A stretch of 64,000 nt of DNA from Clostridium acetobutylicum ATCC 824 (GCF_000008765.1 NC_003030.1:1336001-1400000); one strand, 5' to 3'; numbered from the stretch's first letter, positions 27,704 to 36,872 are shown. Notes: a model not told the origin generated them from the sequence alone. Program-made: numbers and translations.

Positions 27704-28636
27704 ATTATAATAAAAACGTTAGAGCTATTCGGAGGAATAGGCGCACCAAGAAAAGCATTTAAAAATATTGGAATAGACATAAAGGCTATTGATTACGTAG
27801 AGATAGATCCAAAGCCAGTAAAAACTTATAATGAAATGTTTAAAAAGGATTTAATGTATAAAACGCAAAATGTCATTGGATATAATCTCAAACCAGATGT
27901 TTTGATACATGGAAGTCCTTGCCAAGATTTTTCAATAGCAGGGTATCAAAAGGGAGCAGAGCAAGGTAGTGAGACAAGGTCAAGTCTTATGTGGGAGACT
28001 ATCAGCATAATTAAACAAATGGGTATTTGGAAACCTCGAGTTGTAGTATGGGAAAATGTAAAAAATGTGCTATCAAAGCACATGAAACATAACTTTGATA
28101 AGTATTTAGAAGAAATGAAAAAAATGGGATATACCAATAACTATGAAATACTAAATGCTATGGATTTTGGACTGCCTCAGCGTAGGGAAAGAGTTTTTAC
28201 GATTAGCTGTTTAGATGGTAAAAAATTTGATTTTGATAAATTGGAGCATAGGAAACTAAGACCTTTATCATCTTTTTTACAAACTAATGTTGATGAGTAC
28301 TATACTGTTACCCAACCTAGTATTCTGAGAGCCATAGGTAAAAAAGGTGTCAGTAGAGCCACAATAATAAAAGATTATTGCTATACAATAACAACTCGAC
28401 AAGATAGGTGTCCTGCTCAAGTTATCAGTCTAGGAAATGGAAAATATCGTTTTCTAACCGAAAAGGAGTGTTGGTTATTACAAGGCTTTTCAGAAGAAGA
28501 TTTTGAAGCAGCCGCAAAAGTGAATAGTCGAAGAGATTTATATAAGCAGGCAGGAAATAGTATTCCAGTAACGATACTAGAAAGTATTTTCAAACAGGTT
28601 TTAGAGGAATGGAATAATAAACAAATAGCTGTGTAA
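27704..28636 (+). CDS. Cytosine-C5 DNA methyltransferase
   Basis: About 310 residues. SAM-binding LELFGGIG, catalytic SPCQDFS (PC motif), ENVKN, QRRERV and a C-terminal AGNSI give motifs I, IV, VI, VIII and X. It methylates cytosine in a short unknown site. GGAGGA at 27694-27699 implies a start at ATT 27704, ATA 27707 or ATA 27710; the in-frame TTG 27692 overlaps the site itself. No restriction endonuclease is nearby, so it is an orphan phage enzyme, probably to evade host restriction. Confidence 0.85.
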   Translation: MIIKTLELFGGIGAPRKAFKNIGIDIKAIDYVEIDPKPVKTYNEMFKKDLMYKTQNVIGYNLKPDVLIHGSPCQDFSIAGYQKGAEQGSETRSSLMWETISIIKQMGIWKPRVVVWENVKNVLSKHMKHNFDKYLEEMKKMGYTNNYEILNAMDFGLPQRRERVFTISCLDGKKFDFDKLEHRKLRPLSSFLQTNVDEYYTVTQPSILRAIGKKGVSRATIIKDYCYTITTRQDRCPAQVISLGNGKYRFLTEKECWLLQGFSEEDFEAAAKVNSRRDLYKQAGNSIPVTILESIFKQVLEEWNNKQIAV

Positions 28637-28737
28637 AAAAGGAACTAAGAAAGAGTACCCTCGATATCTACTTTATACAGAAGATGAGAATGTATATAAA
28701 AGGATAGATAGATTTTAAATCAAGGAGTGGTGTGTCA
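28637..28737. other. Short gap with a coding-like remnant
   Basis: In the frame after TAG 28626 a 28-codon stretch (KKEYPRYLLYTEDENVYKRI) ends near 28716. It lacks any start codon and may be the tail of a lost gene. Confidence 0.3.
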
Positions 28738-28839
28738 ATGAGTGATTGTCAGATAGTAGATACAATAAAAGAAAAGCATACTTATTTTGATGGAATTTGT
28801 TATTTTACTATAACAGATAGTAAATTTTATAACTGTTGA
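28738..28839 (+). CDS. Very small phage ORF
   Basis: 33 codons from ATG 28738 after AAGGAGTGG. Polar peptide with two cysteines, no motif. Support is mainly the ribosome binding site. Confidence 0.4.
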   Translation: MSDCQIVDTIKEKHTYFDGICYFTITDSKFYNC

Positions 28840-28892
28840 TGAAAAGAAGATTAGACTAAAGAATAAAACATGTTGCACTAAAAATGATTAGG

Positions 28893-28911
28893 ACTTGTGA
28901 CATTTAGTATA
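28893..28911 (+). promoter_or_regulatory. Dispersed 19-bp motif, site 9
   Basis: Reads ACTTGTGACATTTAGTATA, one mismatch (G for A at position 5). It ends 22 bases before the polymerase start and three bases before its AAAGGAAG ribosome binding site. Confidence 0.7.
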
Positions 28912-28933
28912 TTGAAAGGAAGATGATAAATTT

Positions 28934-31900
28934 ATGTCTTACGCAGAGTTGCATTGCCATGACTGCTATAGTTTATTAGATGCTATATCTAAACCAGAAG
29001 AGATTATAAGCAAGGCAAAAGAATATGGATATTCAGCTATTGCTATAACTAATCATGGCAATATGTTCTCAATGGTTAATTTTCAAAAAGAAGGAGAGAA
29101 ACAGGGAGTAAAAACTATTTTAGGAATAGAAGCTTATGAAGCAGACAATTTAAGGATAAAAGACGATACAAGATACCATTTAATTCTTCTAGCAAAAAAT
29201 AACGAAGGGTTGAAAGCACTTTATGAACTATCCTCCATTTCTTATTTAGAAGGCTTTTATAAAAAACCTAGGTTAGATATAAAAGAAATTGAGCCTTATG
29301 CAAAAGACCTAATTATATCTAGTGCTTGCATGGCTGGAAGAATAGATAGGCTATTATTAGCAGATAAATATAATGAAGCTAAAGAATGGATTTATAAATA
29401 TAAAAAAGTATTTCCCAACTTCTATTTAGAAATGCAGCATCATGATGTAATAGAACAAGCCAATCTGAACAAATTAATTGTAAGATTAGGAAAAGAAACA
29501 GGTACACCATATATAATGACTAGCGATTCTCATTATATTAATAAAGAAGATCAAAAAGCCCATTCTATATTTATTCAAACAAATGAAAAAAGAGAGGTTG
29601 GAGAAATATATGATGGTTGTTATTTGAAATCAGAAAAAGAAATAAAAGAAATAATGATGAAACAAATAGACAAAGATGATATAGAACTTGCTATAAGTAA
29701 TACTGAAAAAATAGCAAAAGAATGTAATGTAAAAATAGATTTATCACTTCCTAATCAAATGCCAGAAATACCCATACCAAAAGAATTTAAAAATATTAAT
29801 CAATATTATATGTATTTAATTAATAAAGGATTTAAGGAAAAAAAATTAAATAAACTTCCTAAGAATGAATTGAAAAAACATATTGAAAGAATTAAATCAG
29901 AATATGAAGTTTTAGATTATGTTCATTATATAGATTATTTTGTAATGTTATATATGCTAACCAAGGCAGCAAAAAAAAGAAATATACCTCTTGGATTTAG
30001 TCGTGGTTCAGGAGGAAATTGTTTGACATTGTTTGACATGGGGGTTACAGGAATAAATAGCTTAAGATATAACTTAGATTTTTCAAGATTTGCAAGTAAA
30101 GGTAGAACTTCATTAGCAGATTATGATATGGATATGTCAAAACGTAGAAGGAAAGAAATTATAGACATTTCAAAAGAATTATTTAATAAATATGAAGATA
30201 TTCTTCATACACAAGTAGCTCCGATATGTACATTCAATTCATTTTCAACGAAAGTTGCCTGTAGAGATATAGGAAAAGCTCTTCAGGTAAATAATACTTA
30301 TCCTGATTTAACATATCAAGTTAGGGACATTGTTGCAAAAATGATTCCAAAAGTTACAAGATATGATGAAGAAACAGGAGAAGCTATAGAAGAAGACCAG
30401 CAATTAAAAAGTATAATAGATTCTAATGAAAAATTACAAACTTATGCTAAAAAATATCCATTATGGTTTAAATACATTATAAAGTTAGAAGGGTTACCAA
30501 AATCTTTAGGATGTCATGCATCAGGAGTTGTCATATCCCCTAAACCAATTATAGATTATGCTCCATTGTGCTTAAACAAAGATAAACAGCCAATGATTCA
30601 ACTAGAAATGCATAATGTTTTAGACGATTTACATTTAGTAAAAATGGACTTTTTAGGTTTAAAAACTCTTGATGTTATAGATGATGCTTTGAAATTAGCA
30701 AAATTAACTTATGATGATATAGATATAAATAAAATAAATTTAAATGATCCAAAAGTTTATAAAAATATCTATAAGAAGGGCAACACAATAGGCGTTTTCC
30801 AAATGGAAAGTGCAGAAGCTCGTCAAATGAATATTGATGCTCAGACAGATAATATAGAAGATGTAATTGCACTTAATGCTCTTAATAGACCTGCATGTAA
30901 AGCTATGTTTCCTGATTTTGTAGAAAACAAACAACATCCAGAAAATATGAAATTAATTCATGAAGATTTAAGATCTATATTGCAAAGCACATATGGAGTA
31001 TTGTTATATCAGGAGCAATCTTTATCTATATTCCGATTAGCGAATTTTCCTGATTCAGAGGTGGATTTAGCACGTAGAGCCATTGGGAAAAAAGATATGG
31101 AAATCATGAAATCGCTTGAAGAAAAATTGAGAGATAAAGTAGTAAAAGATGAAGATGGTCATATTCTATGGCATTATGGACTGAAGCAAAGAGGATGGGC
31201 AGATAAACAAATAGAAGACATATGGAAACTTTTATTGAAACAAGCTACTTATTCATTCAACAAAGGACACTCTACTGCTTATGGATTACTTTCTTATATT
31301 ACAGCATGGTTAAAGACTTATTATCCTACTGAATTTATGACAGCGCTATTGAATTCAGAAATAGGTGATTATGAAAAAATTGCGAAGTATATAATTGAAT
31401 GCAAGAAAATGAATGTAAAAGTTATAGAACCAGATATAAATAAATCTATAGATTTTTTCTCAATAAGTAAAAGTTCTATATTATTCGGAATAAATATGAT
31501 TAAAAATGTTGGAGATTCTGTTATTCCAGATATTATAAATAACAGACCATACCAGTCATTTAATGACTTCATAACACGCTGCAATATAGGTAAACGAGCT
31601 ACTATAGCATTAATAAAATCAGGAGCTTTTAATGAGTTTAATAAAGATAAAAGCACTCTTTTATACGAATATTGTAAATCAGCATATACACCAACAGTAT
31701 ATAAACCTGTAAAAAACCTTAAAACAAAAAAACAAATGTTTGAGTTAGGTTTAGTTGAAGATGAAATTACTTGGAAAGATAAAGATTTATGCCTTGCTAG
31801 GTTAAATGCATACAACAAGAACAAGTATATTAAAAAAGAAAAAGAAAGATATGAGAAATGTTATAAAGAATTTGAAGAAAAATATATGCAAGGTAGTATA

Positions 31901-32272
31901 GAAGATTGGCAATTTGAAACTTTGTCTATGTATTTAACAGTTGATCCATTTAAAGAACTTAGGAAGATACTAAAACCATTTGATGATATGGGAGAAGGTA
32001 TTGGTTTAATAGCTGGAACTATTTTTGCAATAGAAAATAAAGTAGATAAAAAAAATAATAAATATGCTTTTGTATCACTTATAAATCAAGAAAGTAAGAT
32101 TATAGAAGCTGTAACATGGAGTAGTATTTATTCTCGTTATCAGGAATTTATAAAATCAGGAACAAAAATTATGTGTTTAGGAAAGAAAAAAGACACGCTG
32201 TTTAGTATAGATGAAATAAAGTTACTAGATGAATGGAAAAAAGAACTAAAAGGAAGTGTGTACAATAATTAG
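28934..32272 (+). CDS. dnaE: DNA polymerase III alpha subunit (DnaE type)
   Basis: 1112 residues. An N-terminal PHP domain (YAELHCHDCYSLLDA, TNHGNM) precedes the C-family palm, fingers and a C-terminal region. The conserved acidic motif reads LADYDMDMSKRRR, where cellular DnaE has PDIDxDF, and GFSRGSGGN matches the palm. The KGHSTAYG segment is as in DnaE. This is a whole replicative polymerase carried by the prophage, as in SPbeta-type phages. A small ORF overlaps its 3' end. Confidence 0.93.
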   Translation: MSYAELHCHDCYSLLDAISKPEEIISKAKEYGYSAIAITNHGNMFSMVNFQKEGEKQGVKTILGIEAYEADNLRIKDDTRYHLILLAKNNEGLKALYELSSISYLEGFYKKPRLDIKEIEPYAKDLIISSACMAGRIDRLLLADKYNEAKEWIYKYKKVFPNFYLEMQHHDVIEQANLNKLIVRLGKETGTPYIMTSDSHYINKEDQKAHSIFIQTNEKREVGEIYDGCYLKSEKEIKEIMMKQIDKDDIELAISNTEKIAKECNVKIDLSLPNQMPEIPIPKEFKNINQYYMYLINKGFKEKKLNKLPKNELKKHIERIKSEYEVLDYVHYIDYFVMLYMLTKAAKKRNIPLGFSRGSGGNCLTLFDMGVTGINSLRYNLDFSRFASKGRTSLADYDMDMSKRRRKEIIDISKELFNKYEDILHTQVAPICTFNSFSTKVACRDIGKALQVNNTYPDLTYQVRDIVAKMIPKVTRYDEETGEAIEEDQQLKSIIDSNEKLQTYAKKYPLWFKYIIKLEGLPKSLGCHASGVVISPKPIIDYAPLCLNKDKQPMIQLEMHNVLDDLHLVKMDFLGLKTLDVIDDALKLAKLTYDDIDINKINLNDPKVYKNIYKKGNTIGVFQMESAEARQMNIDAQTDNIEDVIALNALNRPACKAMFPDFVENKQHPENMKLIHEDLRSILQSTYGVLLYQEQSLSIFRLANFPDSEVDLARRAIGKKDMEIMKSLEEKLRDKVVKDEDGHILWHYGLKQRGWADKQIEDIWKLLLKQATYSFNKGHSTAYGLLSYITAWLKTYYPTEFMTALLNSEIGDYEKIAKYIIECKKMNVKVIEPDINKSIDFFSISKSSILFGINMIKNVGDSVIPDIINNRPYQSFNDFITRCNIGKRATIALIKSGAFNEFNKDKSTLLYEYCKSAYTPTVYKPVKNLKTKKQMFELGLVEDEITWKDKDLCLARLNAYNKNKYIKKEKERYEKCYKEFEEKYMQGSIEDWQFETLSMYLTVDPFKELRKILKPFDDMGEGIGLIAGTIFAIENKVDKKNNKYAFVSLINQESKIIEAVTWSSIYSRYQEFIKSGTKIMCLGKKKDTLFSIDEIKLLDEWKKELKGSVYNN

Positions 32273-32420
32273 AAAAAAGGAAAGATACTTTATAAGGCAT
32301 ATAAATAAAAGAGTTTCTTACGCAGACAGACAAAAAATTAAAAGAACTACGTACTATTTGTTTTGGGTTATTCCTATCTTTATTAAAGATGAAATTGTTG
32401 GAGGTGATTATGAAATTTAA
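32265..32420 (+). CDS. Small basic membrane-associated protein with probable ATA start
   Basis: A 51-residue frame overlaps the polymerase stop. AAAGGA at 32249-32254 is about nine bases from ATA 32265; GTG 32256 in the same frame is too close. The product (RKKERYFIRHINKRVSY, then YYLFWVIPIFIKDEI) has a basic head and one hydrophobic segment. Confidence 0.4.
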   Translation: MIRKKERYFIRHINKRVSYADRQKIKRTTYYLFWVIPIFIKDEIVGGDYEI

Positions 32421-32525
32421 AAGACTACTTCTAACAAAAAGATAGTAAAAACAATATTTTGAATGAATACTTCTTAATATATTAAAAAAGTATTTTATAA
32501 AAATACAACAGAAAGAGGGTATTTT

Positions 32526-33131
32526 GTGGCTATAAATACAGGTAAAAGATTTGAAGAAGATTTCAAAAAATCTATTCCAGAAAAATATTGTGTTATTAGA
32601 TTAAAAGATAGTGCTTCATCATGGAATGGTGGTACAAGTTCTAGGTTCACCATAAATAATCCATGTGATTATATTGTATTTGCCAACAAATGGTTACATT
32701 TAGTTGAACTAAAAAGTCATAAAGGTGCTAGTTTTCCTATAGCACCTAAATATAAGGAAAAGAAACGAATGAAGAAAATTAAAATAAATAGAAAGCAATG
32801 GTACAAAATAGCGCAAGTAATGCATAGTTTTAAATTTTTAAATATAGAGAAGTATATTCCTAAAAAGGTTAGCAATTATGGTGTTATTAAACCTAATCAA
32901 ATTAATGATCTAATAAAATATCATAAAAAAGAGAATGTAAATGGAATATTTATTTTCAATTTATCTGAAAAAGATAGAACTTATTGCGTAGATTGTAGAG
33001 AAGTCAAGCAAGCTATAGATGAAAATAAAAAAAGCTTATCCATGGAATGGCTAAATTTACATGGAATTCTCTTGAATCAAGAAAAAAAGAAGACTAGATG
33101 GAAATATGATCTATCGCCTATGTTTGATTAA
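32526..33131 (+). CDS. recU: RecU-like Holliday junction resolvase
   Basis: 201 residues from GTG 32526 after AGAGGG. NTGKRFEEDFKKS and SRFTINNPCDYIVF, then ELKSHKGASFP, match RecU motifs including the acidic and Lys residues of the PD-(D/E)xK nuclease core. RecU cuts four-way junctions during recombination and replication-fork processing. It completes the prophage recombination set with RecJ. Confidence 0.8.
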   Translation: MAINTGKRFEEDFKKSIPEKYCVIRLKDSASSWNGGTSSRFTINNPCDYIVFANKWLHLVELKSHKGASFPIAPKYKEKKRMKKIKINRKQWYKIAQVMHSFKFLNIEKYIPKKVSNYGVIKPNQINDLIKYHKKENVNGIFIFNLSEKDRTYCVDCREVKQAIDENKKSLSMEWLNLHGILLNQEKKKTRWKYDLSPMFD

Positions 33132-33271
33132 CAAAACATTTTAAGAAAAAAATAGTTAACGATAAGGTAGTGGAAGAATTAATAAATAAATGTTAAGTTA
33201 AGTAAAAAAATATGGGATAGTACGCAATTCAAATTATTTGAAGCTAGAACAATTAGAAAAGGAGTGAATTG

Positions 33272-33517
33272 ATGAAAAAAAGGAGTTTTAAAAAATATAT
33301 TCCCAAAGGACGATTTTGCTTAGGATGCCCTTATAAAAGACTAATTAAATCAAGAGCCAATAAATCTAACTGTAATTTATCAAGTATATGTAAAAATAAA
33401 TGTTGGTCTTCCGATACTACAAAATGTATAAAAGAGATATATGCATGTAAATATATCGGTATGCAGGATGGCGAAAGAAGAACAGGATTATGGGATGGGT
33501 TCAAAATATGTGAAGAA
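33272..33517 (+). CDS. Cys-rich basic phage protein
   Basis: About 85 residues; ATG 33272 is eight bases after AAGGAG, TTG 33269 is in frame. Eight cysteines (CLGCPYKR, CNLSSICKNKC, CIKEIYAC) suggest a zinc-bound nucleic-acid contact. The frame ends at 33529, partly inside motif 10. Function unknown. Confidence 0.5.
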
Positions 33518-33528
33518 AAAATAAAATG

Positions 33529-33547
33529 ACTTATAGCGTTTAGTATG
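33529..33547 (+). promoter_or_regulatory. Dispersed 19-bp motif, site 10
   Basis: Reads ACTTATAGCGTTTAGTATG, an exact match, overlapping the preceding gene's stop. It is 39 bases before the sigma-factor start, so the sigma gene itself belongs to the motif-bearing set. Confidence 0.75.
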
Positions 33548-33585
33548 ATAAAATGTATTCAATGAGTAAAACGGAGATGATAAAT

Positions 33586-34236
33586 TTGAATATAAATGAG
33601 AGAAATAAAGTAGTAGAAAAATACATGACATTGGTAAAGAGTATCGCTAGAAAATATATAAACCGTTCTGGAACTCTAGAGTTAGAGGATATGGTTCAAA
33701 GTGGTGCAATTAGTATGATTAATGCTGTGGAAAACTTTGATTATAATAAAGGCGTAAAGTTCTCCACATATGCTAGGCATTGTGTTGAAGGAGGTATGAA
33801 GAATTATTGTAAAAAGAATGAACTTATACATCTCTCAGAATATCAAAGGAAAGATCTGAGAAGAATTAAAAAATTATTTGATGAGAAACAATTGGAAAAC
33901 AAAGATATAGATATAACTGAAATTTCTGCTGAATTAGGAATTGAAAAAGAAAAAGCAATAAATTTAATTTGCTTTTTAAATAAGGATAAGTATATTCCCA
34001 TAGATGATTACGAATATAAATATGGAAAAAGTTTTGAAAAAGAAATTGTAGATAATATATTAATAAGAAGCTTAATAGAAAATCTTCCTAAAAACCAGCA
34101 AAATTTAATTCGAGAAAGATTAAAAGATATGTCTTTTACAGATATAGGTAAAAAGTATAACATAACAAGACAAGCAGTCCAACAATCTGTTAAAAGGATA
34201 ATAAACAAAATGAAAAGAGAACTAGAATATGCTTAA
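33586..34236 (+). CDS. Sigma-70 family factor
   Basis: About 216 residues. Region 2 (LVKSIARKYINRSGTLELEDMVQSG, then VKFSTYARHCVEGGMKNY), a region 3-like helix (DITEISAELGIEKEKAINLI) and region 4 with helix-turn-helix (SFTDIGKKYNITRQAVQQSV) are all present, as in sporulation/stress-type sigma factors. GGAG at 33573-33576 favours TTG 33586; ATGs at 33553, 33562 and 33577 are in frame but lie before or inside the site. It probably directs transcription of a set of phage genes. Preceded by motif 10. Confidence 0.82.
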   Translation: MNINERNKVVEKYMTLVKSIARKYINRSGTLELEDMVQSGAISMINAVENFDYNKGVKFSTYARHCVEGGMKNYCKKNELIHLSEYQRKDLRRIKKLFDEKQLENKDIDITEISAELGIEKEKAINLICFLNKDKYIPIDDYEYKYGKSFEKEIVDNILIRSLIENLPKNQQNLIRERLKDMSFTDIGKKYNITRQAVQQSVKRIINKMKRELEYA

Positions 34237-34414
34237 GATGAAATTAATTGAAGTAAATGAAGAAAAGCAACAGGAGATTTTCAAGATAAACAATTCAGCT
34301 AGTAATATATCTAAGGTTCAATTTACTCATATAGGAGGAGAGGAGCAGAAAACTGATGATTTTTTTAAAGCTTTAGCATTAGGATATTTAAGAAGGAATA
34401 ATCTAATTGACTAA
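34229..34414 (+). CDS. Small protein between sigma factor and integrase
   Basis: 61 residues, ATG 34229 or 34238 (AAGATG context), overlapping the sigma stop. Mixed charge, helical. Its place directly before the serine integrase and its size (similar to recombination directionality factors of such phages) make it a candidate RDF, but there is no sequence motif to prove it. Confidence 0.5.
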   Translation: MLKMKLIEVNEEKQQEIFKINNSASNISKVQFTHIGGEEQKTDDFFKALALGYLRRNNLID

Positions 34415-34438
34415 TAAAAAAAAAGGTACTACAATTTT

Positions 34439-34482
34439 ATCATAGAGTAGATACGATTATATGACTACTCTATGATTTTTTA
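34439..34482 (+). terminator. Rho-independent terminator
   Basis: ATCATAGAGTAG and CTACTCTATGAT form a 12-bp stem followed by TTTTT. It separates the sigma operon from the integrase, so the integrase has its own transcript. Confidence 0.85.
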
Positions 34483-34500
34483 TAATAGGGAGAATTTAGA

Positions 34501-36135
34501 ATGGAAAAAATAATAGAGAAAAAAGAAAACTTAAAAAAGGTATATGGTTACGTAAGATTAAGTAGAGATGAAGATAAGGAACAAGCATCCTTAGAAAATC
34601 AAAAGCAAATTATTAGAACATATGCAAAGAACAATGGGTATATATTAGTTAAGATATTTGAAGACGACAATGTCTCTGGAATGACCTTTGATAGAGAAGG
34701 TTTAAATGAATTAAAAGAAGTTATTGAAAATGGCAATATAGATATTTTACTTGTAAAGGATTTATCTCGTATAGGTAGACACAAAGCTTATTCTGCTTTA
34801 TTTATGGAAGAATTAAGATCTAAAAAGATTAAAGTTATATCTATTGCTGAAAATCTTGATAATATGGATGAAAATAATGATATACTAATAGGGTTCAAAC
34901 AAATACTTAATGAACAGTATGCTAAAGATATAAGTAGAAAAATCAGAGCAGCGTTTCACCAAAAGCAAAAGGAGGGATTAGTTATAGTACCACCATTTGG
35001 ATATGAAAAAAATAATCAGACTAATAAAATAGAGATTGATGAAGAATGCGCAGGTGTTGTCAAAAAAATCTTTTCATTATATATAGGTGGATTTGGGTAT
35101 AAAAAAATAGCACAACAGTTAACAGAAGAAAAAGTTCACACACCATCTTGGCATCAGTTTCAGAAATCTGGAAAAGTATATCACGCAGGAAAGAAGTGGA
35201 TCGGACAAGATATCTGGAGTGATAGAACAATAGCAAGAATACTTTCAAATGAAGCTTATATTGGAACACTTAAATGTCATACTACGACAAGAAGCGTTAT
35301 TTATAAAACAAGGGGTTTAATACCTAAGGATGAACAAATAATACATGAAAATTTTTACCCGCCTATAATAGATGAAGAAGTTTGGGAAAAAACAAAAGCT
35401 ATTAAGAAAAATAGAACAAGAGGTCACGTTAGGGCTTCAGGTAATAGCAAAATACATAAGTACGCAGGACTTCTTATATGTAAGGATTGTGGTAGTGGAT
35501 TTGTTGCTAAAAAAAGAAAATGGAATGGAATAGAACGCATTGAATATATTTGTAATGCATATCACAGATTTGGGAAAACAGTATGTACACCACATAGAAT
35601 AAGGGAAGAAGAATTAGATAATATCTTATGTGGATTCTTAGAGAGATTAAAAGAAACATGTGAAGAAAATTTAAATCGAGCAGATAAATTTATAACAAAG
35701 TGGAATAGTAAAAAAAGAAATTATGATAAATCTATAGATAAGATTCAAAGAGAAATTTTTTCTTTAAAAACCGAGGTTAAGGCTTACGCAAAGCAATTAG
35801 CAAAACAACTTATAAATGAAGAATTGTTTCAAGAGTTGACACAAGAAACAAAAGAAAAAATTGATATACTAGAAAATCAAATAGATACTTTTCAAGAGGT
35901 AAAGAAAATAAGTAAAAATGCAAAAGCAGGACTATTGAAAAGCAAGGAAATAATAGATAAAATAATCGAAGAAAAGGACTTAGTTAGTGCAGATTTACAA
36001 ATGTTAGTAGATAAAATAATAGTCCATCAATCTTGTACAGGGGAATTAGAATTAGATATAAGAGTAAACACTCCTTTCAAATTACATTCAGAACTAAAAT
36101 CTACTTTTACTGTCATAGAGGAGCAGTCCAGTTGA
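34501..36135 (+). CDS. Large serine integrase
   Basis: 544 residues. The resolvase domain carries the catalytic serine in YVRLSRDED (Ser21) and IDILLVKDLSRIGR. A recombinase domain (SNEAYIGTLKC) and zinc ribbon (CKDCGSGF...C...C) follow, then a coiled coil (about residues 380-460) typical of this class, which joins attP and attB without a host factor. The gene ends directly at a tRNA-Leu gene: its TGA stop (36133-36135) is part of the tRNA anticodon loop, so attR lies at its 3' end. After excision the last codons would differ. Confidence 0.92.
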   Translation: MEKIIEKKENLKKVYGYVRLSRDEDKEQASLENQKQIIRTYAKNNGYILVKIFEDDNVSGMTFDREGLNELKEVIENGNIDILLVKDLSRIGRHKAYSALFMEELRSKKIKVISIAENLDNMDENNDILIGFKQILNEQYAKDISRKIRAAFHQKQKEGLVIVPPFGYEKNNQTNKIEIDEECAGVVKKIFSLYIGGFGYKKIAQQLTEEKVHTPSWHQFQKSGKVYHAGKKWIGQDIWSDRTIARILSNEAYIGTLKCHTTTRSVIYKTRGLIPKDEQIIHENFYPPIIDEEVWEKTKAIKKNRTRGHVRASGNSKIHKYAGLLICKDCGSGFVAKKRKWNGIERIEYICNAYHRFGKTVCTPHRIREEELDNILCGFLERLKETCEENLNRADKFITKWNSKKRNYDKSIDKIQREIFSLKTEVKAYAKQLAKQLINEELFQELTQETKEKIDILENQIDTFQEVKKISKNAKAGLLKSKEIIDKIIEEKDLVSADLQMLVDKIIVHQSCTGELELDIRVNTPFKLHSELKSTFTVIEEQSS

Positions 36136-36183
36136 GGGGCGTGTGGGATAACCGTACGGGTTCAAGTCCCGTCCTTCGCACCA
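36132..36183 (+). tRNA. 3' part of tRNA-Leu(GAG); attR of the prophage
   Basis: From TTGAGGG (anticodon GAG at 36134-36136, U33 before and purine 37 after) through a long class II variable arm, T arm ACGGG-TTCAAGT-CCCGT, acceptor strand CCTTCGC, discriminator A and encoded CCA. The 5' half (D arm, 5' acceptor strand GCGAAGG) is absent; integrase coding sequence lies there instead. Integration therefore split the gene and the 5' half should sit at attL, outside this window. Confidence 0.85.
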
Positions 36184-36204
36184 AAATAAATGATTTTCTG
36201 AAGT

Positions 36205-36425
36205 ATTTGTGAAGCTCTTATTTTGAACCTACAGTTCAAACAAGGGAGTTCAATATTTAGATGAGTATATGTGCTTCATGTGAATCCTTTTACGGTATTG
36301 AATGAGATAGATGCATCTGTGAGGACACCCACCTATCGTAGAGATAGGTGTCAAAATTGGGGTAACGGTATTTTGGATTTACATTTGAATGTAGAGAGAG
36401 GTTTTAAAGACCTCTCTTTTTTTAT
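36205..36425 (+). ncRNA. Structured ncRNA, copy 1 (6S-like candidate)
   Basis: Shares long conserved blocks with 40826-41035: a TTGAAC...GTTCAA hairpin enclosing CCTACAGTTCAAA and AAGGGA, a CACCTATC/GATAGGTG hairpin, CGGTATTTTGG, and a GC-rich terminator (AGAGAGGT...ACCTCTCT, T-run). Length of about 200 bases, own terminator and unrelated downstream genes suit a trans-acting RNA. Size and the TTGAACC/GGTTCAA-type arm recall 6S RNA, but the identity is a guess. Confidence 0.55.
36392..36425 (+). terminator. Terminator of ncRNA copy 1
   Basis: AGAGAGGT and ACCTCTCT stem with a seven-base loop and T-run. Confidence 0.85.
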
Positions 36426-36563
36426 TATACTTAATTATAATTTTTAGTGATTTTAAGTGAATTTTAGTAACATATTTACAAAATATACATGATTGAGTTG
36501 TTCTACATAAGAAGATAAATAAATATGTATATAATAAATAGTTTAAAGGGGAGGACTTCTACC

Positions 36564-36872
36564 TTGAAAAACGTTTATGATTATGGGATATATGCTGTTC
36601 GCTATGATGGAAATGACAAAAATAATCTTATTCAATCTACTAAAGTTTGTTTTATAAAAGATAATAATGTGAGTATGCCTGTTGAATTTTCAAGAGATTT
36701 TTTAATTGCTGATATAGAAGATGGGAATAAATATTATACTATGTATAAGAATAATAACAAGTGGGAAAGGAGAGAAATTGTAAGTATAGAGTATATAAAA
36801 GGGAATCCATATGTTAAAATAAGATTAGATGGTATAGAGGGTGATGATTTAGGAGAGCTTCCTAATTATTAA
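36564..36872 (+). CDS. DUF3892-like small protein
   Basis: About 102 residues; TTG 36564 is nine bases after GGGGAGG, so the in-frame ATG 36525 upstream is not used. Y.IYAVRYDGND and a final KGNPYVKIRLDG follow the DUF3892 pattern, seen in clostridia and of unknown function. First host gene after the prophage. Confidence 0.55.
   Translation: MKNVYDYGIYAVRYDGNDKNNLIQSTKVCFIKDNNVSMPVEFSRDFLIADIEDGNKYYTMYKNNNKWERREIVSIEYIKGNPYVKIRLDGIEGDDLGELPNY

Noticed and set aside
31369-31824. 151-codon minus-strand ORF inside the polymerase
   Set aside because: Antisense to DnaE coding sequence; composition follows the opposite strand's codons.
33702-33722. TTAGTATG copy inside the sigma gene
   Set aside because: Only the right half matches and it is within coding sequence; not counted as a motif site.
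36070-36131. Search for a phage-provided 5' tRNA-Leu half upstream of attR
   Set aside because: The sequence is integrase coding and cannot fold into a D arm or acceptor strand GCGAAGG.
36205-36425. T-box, SAM, lysine, glycine or M-box riboswitch for the ncRNA pair
   Set aside because: None of their core sequences (for example the T-box AGGGTGGNACCGCG) is present, and the downstream genes of the two copies are unrelated.
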